From: Entrophospora sp. SA101
Taxonomy: Eukaryota > Glomeromycota > Glomeromycetes > Entrophosporales > Entrophosporaceae
Direction of reading: 5' to 3'
Assembly (NCBI GenBank): GCA_958430865.1
Contig: CAUDNR010002857.1
Coordinates: 72,212-82,654 of the forward strand
Length of the DNA: 10,443 nt
Shown: positions 7,258 to 10,443 of the stretch, piece by piece
Position numbering within the stretch: the stretch's first letter is position 1
Layout of the letters: every line of letters begins with the position of its first letter
Notes under the pieces: model-generated
What the model was told of the DNA's origin: nothing
The model's input: only the letters and a program-made list of their open reading frames with translations
Database searches by the model: none
Made by a program: the position numbers and the translations under genes

Positions 7258-9526
7258 ATGGAAAAACATTATGAGAATGAGGAGAGTGAAGCGTCGGTAG
7301 AAAAAGAAGAAAGAGAAAAGGTAATAATAATACCTAAAAGGAAAAAATTACAACTCGTGTGTTCTGATTCAGAACAAGAGGAGAAGGAGCCAAACTTTAC
7401 CGTTGAAGGTATTAAAATAAATAATTTTTTTTTCCAAATGAAAAGCAATCTTTATTGTATAAACCAAATTATAATAAAATTCTCAAAAAGTAAAAATGTA
7501 TTTATGGTAAAATATTTTATAATTGCAAAGAAACAGAAATTAGTGAATCGAAAATATCTGATCAAAAGAATAGGGATGAAAATATTGATCCAGAAGAATC
7601 ATTTCTTACAGAGAAAAAGGAAGATGAAGAAGTTGATGATGATGAGATTAGTGAACTTGAACACGAGCCTAAACTACCAACCCAATCATCTGCTCCAAAT
7701 AAAATGGAAGATGATCTTAGTGAACTCGAACTCGAACCATTAAAAAAGAAAAGATCTAGACAACCTAAATCATCCACTTTAAATAAAAAGAAAGATGATA
7801 ACGGCGAACTTGAAGATGACTCTAAACTACCAGCGAAAAAAAGATCTAGACAAACCAAATCATCTACTCCAAATAAAAATAAAGTTGATAGTGATGAACT
7901 TGGTACAAAAAAGAGACCTAAACAAACTAAATCATCTGCAAAAAAAAAGAACGATGAGGATATTATTGATAGTGATGAACTTGGTGAACTTGAAGATGAC
8001 TCTAAACCGCCAGCAAAAAAAAGATCCAGACAAACTAAATCATCTACTCCGAAGAAAAAGAATGACGAAGATATTATTGATGGTGGTGAACTTGAAGACG
8101 ATCTTAAACCATCAACAAAAAAGAGACCTAAACAAATTAAATCATCTCCTACTAAAAAAAAGAATGAAGAAGATATCATTAATAGTGATGAACTTGGTGA
8201 ACTTGAAGATGACTCTAAACCACCAGCAAAAAAAAGATCCAGACAAACCAAATCATCTACCCCAAAGAAAAAGCATGACAAAGATATTATTGATGGTGGT
8301 GAACTTGAAGACAACACTAAACCATCATCAAAAAAAAGACCTAAACAAACTAAATCATCTCCTACTAAGAAAAAGAATGATGAAGATATCATTAATAGTG
8401 ATGAACTTAGTGAAGTCGAAGACGATCCTTTACCATTAAAAAAGAAAAGATCTGGACAAACTAAATCATTTACTCCAAAGAAAAAAAATGACGAAGATAT
8501 TATTGATAGTGATGAGCTCGGCGAATTTGAAGACGACCCTAAATCATCAATGATGGAAGGATCTGGACAAACTGAATCATCTACTCCGAATAAAAAGAAT
8601 GACGATAGTGATGAACTTAGTGAAGTCGAAGACGATCCTATACCATTAAAAAAGAAAAGATCTGGACAAACTAAATCATCTACTCCAAAGAAAAAAAATG
8701 AAGAAGATATTATTGATAGTGACGAACTTGGTGAATTTGAAGACAACCCTAAATCATCAATAAAGGAAGGATCTGGACAAACTGAATCATCTATTCCAAA
8801 TAAAAAGAATGACGATAGCGATGAACTTAGTGAAGTCGAAGATGATCCTATACCATTAAAAAAGAAAAGATCTGGACAAACTAAATCATCTACTCCAAAG
8901 AAAAAGAATGATGGTGATAAACTTGAAGACAATCCTAAACCATCAACGAAAAAAAAGCCTCGAAAAAATAATGACAAATCAGTGAGTAAAATAATTAACA
9001 ATAAAGATTATAATATAATTAATATATGAAATTTACTTTTTTTTTTCTTAGTCAAACAACAATAAAGAAGAAATAACAATTAAAAATTTGAAATCCTTTA
9101 TTGTAAAATGTGGAGTTCGTAAAATCTGGTAAAGTTATTTAATACTTCTTCTTAACCAATTAAAAACCTCAATATAAATATATAATATTAATTCAATATA
9201 ATCTTCAGGTCCAAAGAATTGGCAGGATGTGATGATACAAAAAGTCAAATTAAGAAATTAAAAAAAATTCTCGTGGAATTAGGGGTGGAGGGTGAGTTAT
9301 TTAAATTTTTTTAAAAAAATAAGCCTATCCCATACACTAAGATATATATATGTATATATATTTTTTTAAAGGACGACCAACAAACGAAAAATGTAAGATA
9401 GTAAAAAATCATCGTGATCTAGAAGCAGAATTGAAATCAATGGATATTGACAACATTATTTCTGATGATGTTAAAGAATCAAGGAAAGCACGAGCGTCTA
9501 TGGGAACATTTAATCATACTGGTTAA
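7258..9526 (+). CDS. HIRIP3/CHZ-type histone chaperone with expanded charged repeats
   Basis: Five exons join in phase: 7258-7408, 7531-8981, 9052-9128, 9209-9291 and 9372-9526, giving 638 residues. All introns are GT-AG (donors GTATTA, GTGAGT, GTAAAG, GTGAGT). The C-terminal ~90 residues match the conserved end of HIRA-interacting protein 3. IKNLKSFIVKCGVRKIWSKE (544-563) is followed by a lysine-rich helix ending LVELGVEGRPT (581-591), then CKIVKNHRDLEAEL. The CHZ-like element SMDIDNIIS (610-618) comes next, with a basic tail. In the known family this end binds H2A/H2A.Z-H2B dimers in the nucleus. Residues 1-108 are acidic with a basic patch (PKRKKL, ~26-31). Residues ~109-517 are about 12 imperfect repeats alternating acidic (GELEDD, DSDELGE) and basic Ser/Thr-rich (KKRSRQTKSSTPKKK) blocks, likely disordered, with NLS-like and S/T-P sites. 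The homology rests on my recall of the family; the gene model is internally consistent. Confidence 0.82.
7704..8930 (+). repeat. about 12 in-frame imperfect repeats of 33-37 codons
   Basis: Within exon 2 of the HIRIP3-like gene, units of about 100-110 bp each encode an acidic block (ELEDD or EVEDDP), a basic block (KKRSRQTKSS or KKRPKQTKSS), a P-K linker (TPKKKN or PTKKKN) and an acidic end (EDIIDSDELG). Two sets of higher-order dimers are visible. One type alternates KKRSRQT and KKRPKQT units with a period near 213 bp. The other alternates KKKRSGQTK and EGSGQTESS units with a period near 210 bp. All length changes keep the frame. Confidence 0.9.
9343..9371. repeat. TA-rich and T-run tract at intron 4 acceptor
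   Basis: A (TA)n-like tract (TATATATATGTATATATA) and a T-run directly precede the acceptor AAAG of the last intron of the HIRIP3-like gene. It serves as the pyrimidine-like tract of that intron and is expected to vary in length. Confidence 0.5.
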
Positions 9527-9606
9527 AGTATTAAGAATGGAAAGGTTGGTTTATAAAGAACAATTTGCTTTTTTAAATGAATTATTTTATTTTATTTTTT
9601 AATTGT

Positions 9607-9804
9607 TTACTTTTTCAATATACCTTTCATCGTTATAAATTGAAAATTGATTTTTCTTTCATCTGTAAATGGTATTTTCATATTCCTTATATCAGCTTGA
9701 GGATATTTATTTACTAAATATGAACATTGAACAAGAAATCTATCAACAAATATTAATAATAATTTTTTATTCAAAGAAAGCGAATAAAATATAATAGATG
9801 AGCT
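9607..9804 (-). other. coding-like terminal exon of an unknown minus-strand gene
   Basis: An open frame of 65 codons ends at TAA 9609-9607, 80 bp beyond the stop of the convergent HIRIP3-like gene. The translation is protein-like: LLLIFVDRFLVQCSYLVNKY, then PQADIRNMKIPFTDERKI, then a short basic end (GILKK). There is no ATG at its 5' side, so it would be a terminal exon of a gene coming from the right. I do not recognise the family, and no linking upstream exon is certain. Confidence 0.35.
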
Positions 9805-10023
9805 TTATTTGTCTTTTATTGTTATTAAAGATCAGATGAATTAATCTATTATAAAAACCAAAAAAGTACTTTAAAATTTTGAATGATTCTTAAAAAAACT
9901 TTTTTGTTACATACTCTTGGTATATGTGAAATTACACGTACAGGTATATATAACTTCCAGGACCATTATAGATTTTAATGCATAATTATTAATATTAAAC
10001 TTAATTTTTTAAAAAAAAACTTG
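9805..10023. other. AT-rich spacer
   Basis: No gene-like frame or structured element was seen on either strand. Confidence 0.4.
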
Positions 10024-10097
10024 ATTTGGTTTTAATCCTCTCGTTAGACTCATAAAGGTTTGTCTTTTCATCTCTATCACGTTTATCGTTAATGTTA
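10024..10097. repeat. direct repeat, copy 1 (90-bp period)
   Basis: A 74-bp segment starting ATTTGGTTTTAATCCTC matches 10114-10187 with three differences (10060 T/A, one C/T near 10073 and one C/T near 10087). A non-matching 16-bp linker separates the copies. Confidence 0.92.
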
Positions 10098-10111
10098 GAC
10101 GTTGATGATGA

Positions 10112-10228
10112 TTATTTGGTTTTAATCCTCTCGTTAGACTCATAAAGGTATGTCTTTTCATCTTTATCACGTTTATTGTTAATGTTAATTGAGTGATAAT
10201 TGCTACAGTGCGGATCATCTATACTCAT
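10112..10228 (-). CDS. possible 38-residue small protein, unknown
   Basis: An ATG at 10228 opens a 38-codon frame ending in TAA 10114-10112: MSIDDPHCSNYHSINI, then a highly charged stretch (NKRDKDEKTYLYESNERIK). The charged part is encoded by repeat copy 2. The same frame continues open past the stop through copy 1 (NDKRDRDEKTNLYESNERIK). Without the stop it would be an in-frame 30-residue repeat protein. A second minus-strand frame (10009-10218, 69 codons) over the same bases is less protein-like. It may be a remnant of a longer gene. Confidence 0.25.
   Translation of the reverse strand: MSIDDPHCSNYHSININNKRDKDEKTYLYESNERIKTK
10114..10187. repeat. direct repeat, copy 2
   Basis: Second copy of the 74-bp segment. 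The period of 90 bp equals 30 codons, so minus-strand frames keep phase across both copies. Confidence 0.92.
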
Positions 10229-10231
10229 AAG

Positions 10232-10322
10232 TTAAATTTTTTGAAATATTATGTGATCAACACATTGGATTTTTAAAAACTCGCTACCATTCAATTTGGC
10301 TTTAAAAAGGGAGTCTATTAAT
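10232..10322 (-). other. coding-like fragment after a T-rich acceptor
   Basis: On the minus strand a T11-AG acceptor-like sequence (rc of 10323-10335) is followed by 29 open codons to TAA 10234-10232, reading LIDSLFKAKLNGSEFLKI and then QCVDHIIFQKI. It may be a terminal exon of a gene lying beyond the right edge. Short length makes chance possible. Confidence 0.25.
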
Positions 10323-10443
10323 CTAAAAAAAAAAATTTGTCTCATTTTCTTTTTCATATGGTGCAGATAATCATTAATTGCTTATAGTAACAATTGGTCA
10401 ACTTCAAAATACTAAAACAAAAAAAAATTATATCATTTTAAAA

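Noticed and set aside
7258..7743. 161-codon unspliced reading of the HIRIP3-like first exon
   Set aside because: It reads through a GT-AG intron (7409-7530). Splicing that intron puts exon 1 in frame with the repeat region, whereas the unspliced read ends soon after in the wrong frame.
7795..8439. 214-codon plus-strand frame rich in Asn, Leu and Lys
   Set aside because: Alternate-frame reading of the same repeats, with no start context, splice support or domain.
7562..9001. 479-codon antisense open frame, Ser/Phe/Asp-rich
   Set aside because: It is the shadow of the repeat array. Repeats spread one stop-free antisense phase over the whole array. The sense frame splices in phase into a recognisable HIRIP3 C-terminus, while the antisense peptide has only low-complexity composition.

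Overview
The window is strongly AT-rich eukaryotic DNA. Genes are split by short GT-AG introns (about 50-160 nt), separated by AT-rich spacers, and mixed with decayed gene pieces. The combination of Uma2-type and Mrr-type PD-(D/E)XK nuclease-like genes, a Fanzor/TnpB-type transposase remnant and a fungal-style HIRIP3 homolog suggests an early-diverging fungus. An arbuscular mycorrhizal fungus (Rhizophagus-like, Glomeromycotina) is my best guess, by inference and not proven. All products below were read from translations worked out by hand.

Layout. (1) 1-654, plus strand: tail of an unrecognised gene entering from the left, with an apparent one-base break at an A7 run. (2) 963-2199, minus strand: six-exon Uma2-like nuclease-domain gene carrying two in-frame stops and a frameshift, so a pseudogene. 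(3) 2588-2768, minus strand: short coding-like terminal exon of unknown identity. (4) 2799-3609, plus strand: intact four-exon gene for a 173-residue Mrr/RRG7-like nuclease-domain protein with a C-terminal membrane segment. (5) 2966-4853: exact 944-bp tandem duplication that copies the last two exons of gene 4, leaving a promoterless, 5'-less second copy. (6) 4854-6320: scattered coding-like fragments, including a Q/N/K-rich coiled-coil segment. (7) 6702-7010, plus strand: frameshifted C-terminal remnant of a Fanzor/TnpB-like RNA-guided transposon nuclease. (8) 7258-9526, plus strand: complete five-exon gene for a 638-residue HIRIP3/CHZ-type histone chaperone with about 12 imperfect charged repeats in its middle. 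(9) 9527-10443: convergent minus-strand coding fragments and a 90-bp-period direct repeat.

The HIRIP3-like gene looks like the housekeeping anchor. The 7 kb to its left looks like accessory, fast-turnover sequence in which nuclease-like families and mobile-element debris accumulate, duplicate and decay. No tRNA, rRNA, CRISPR array or bacterial-style operon was seen. The two clearest new points are the HIRIP3 identification with its two-part repeat architecture, and the exact duplication of the nuclease C-terminal exons. A whole undescribed system is not evident.
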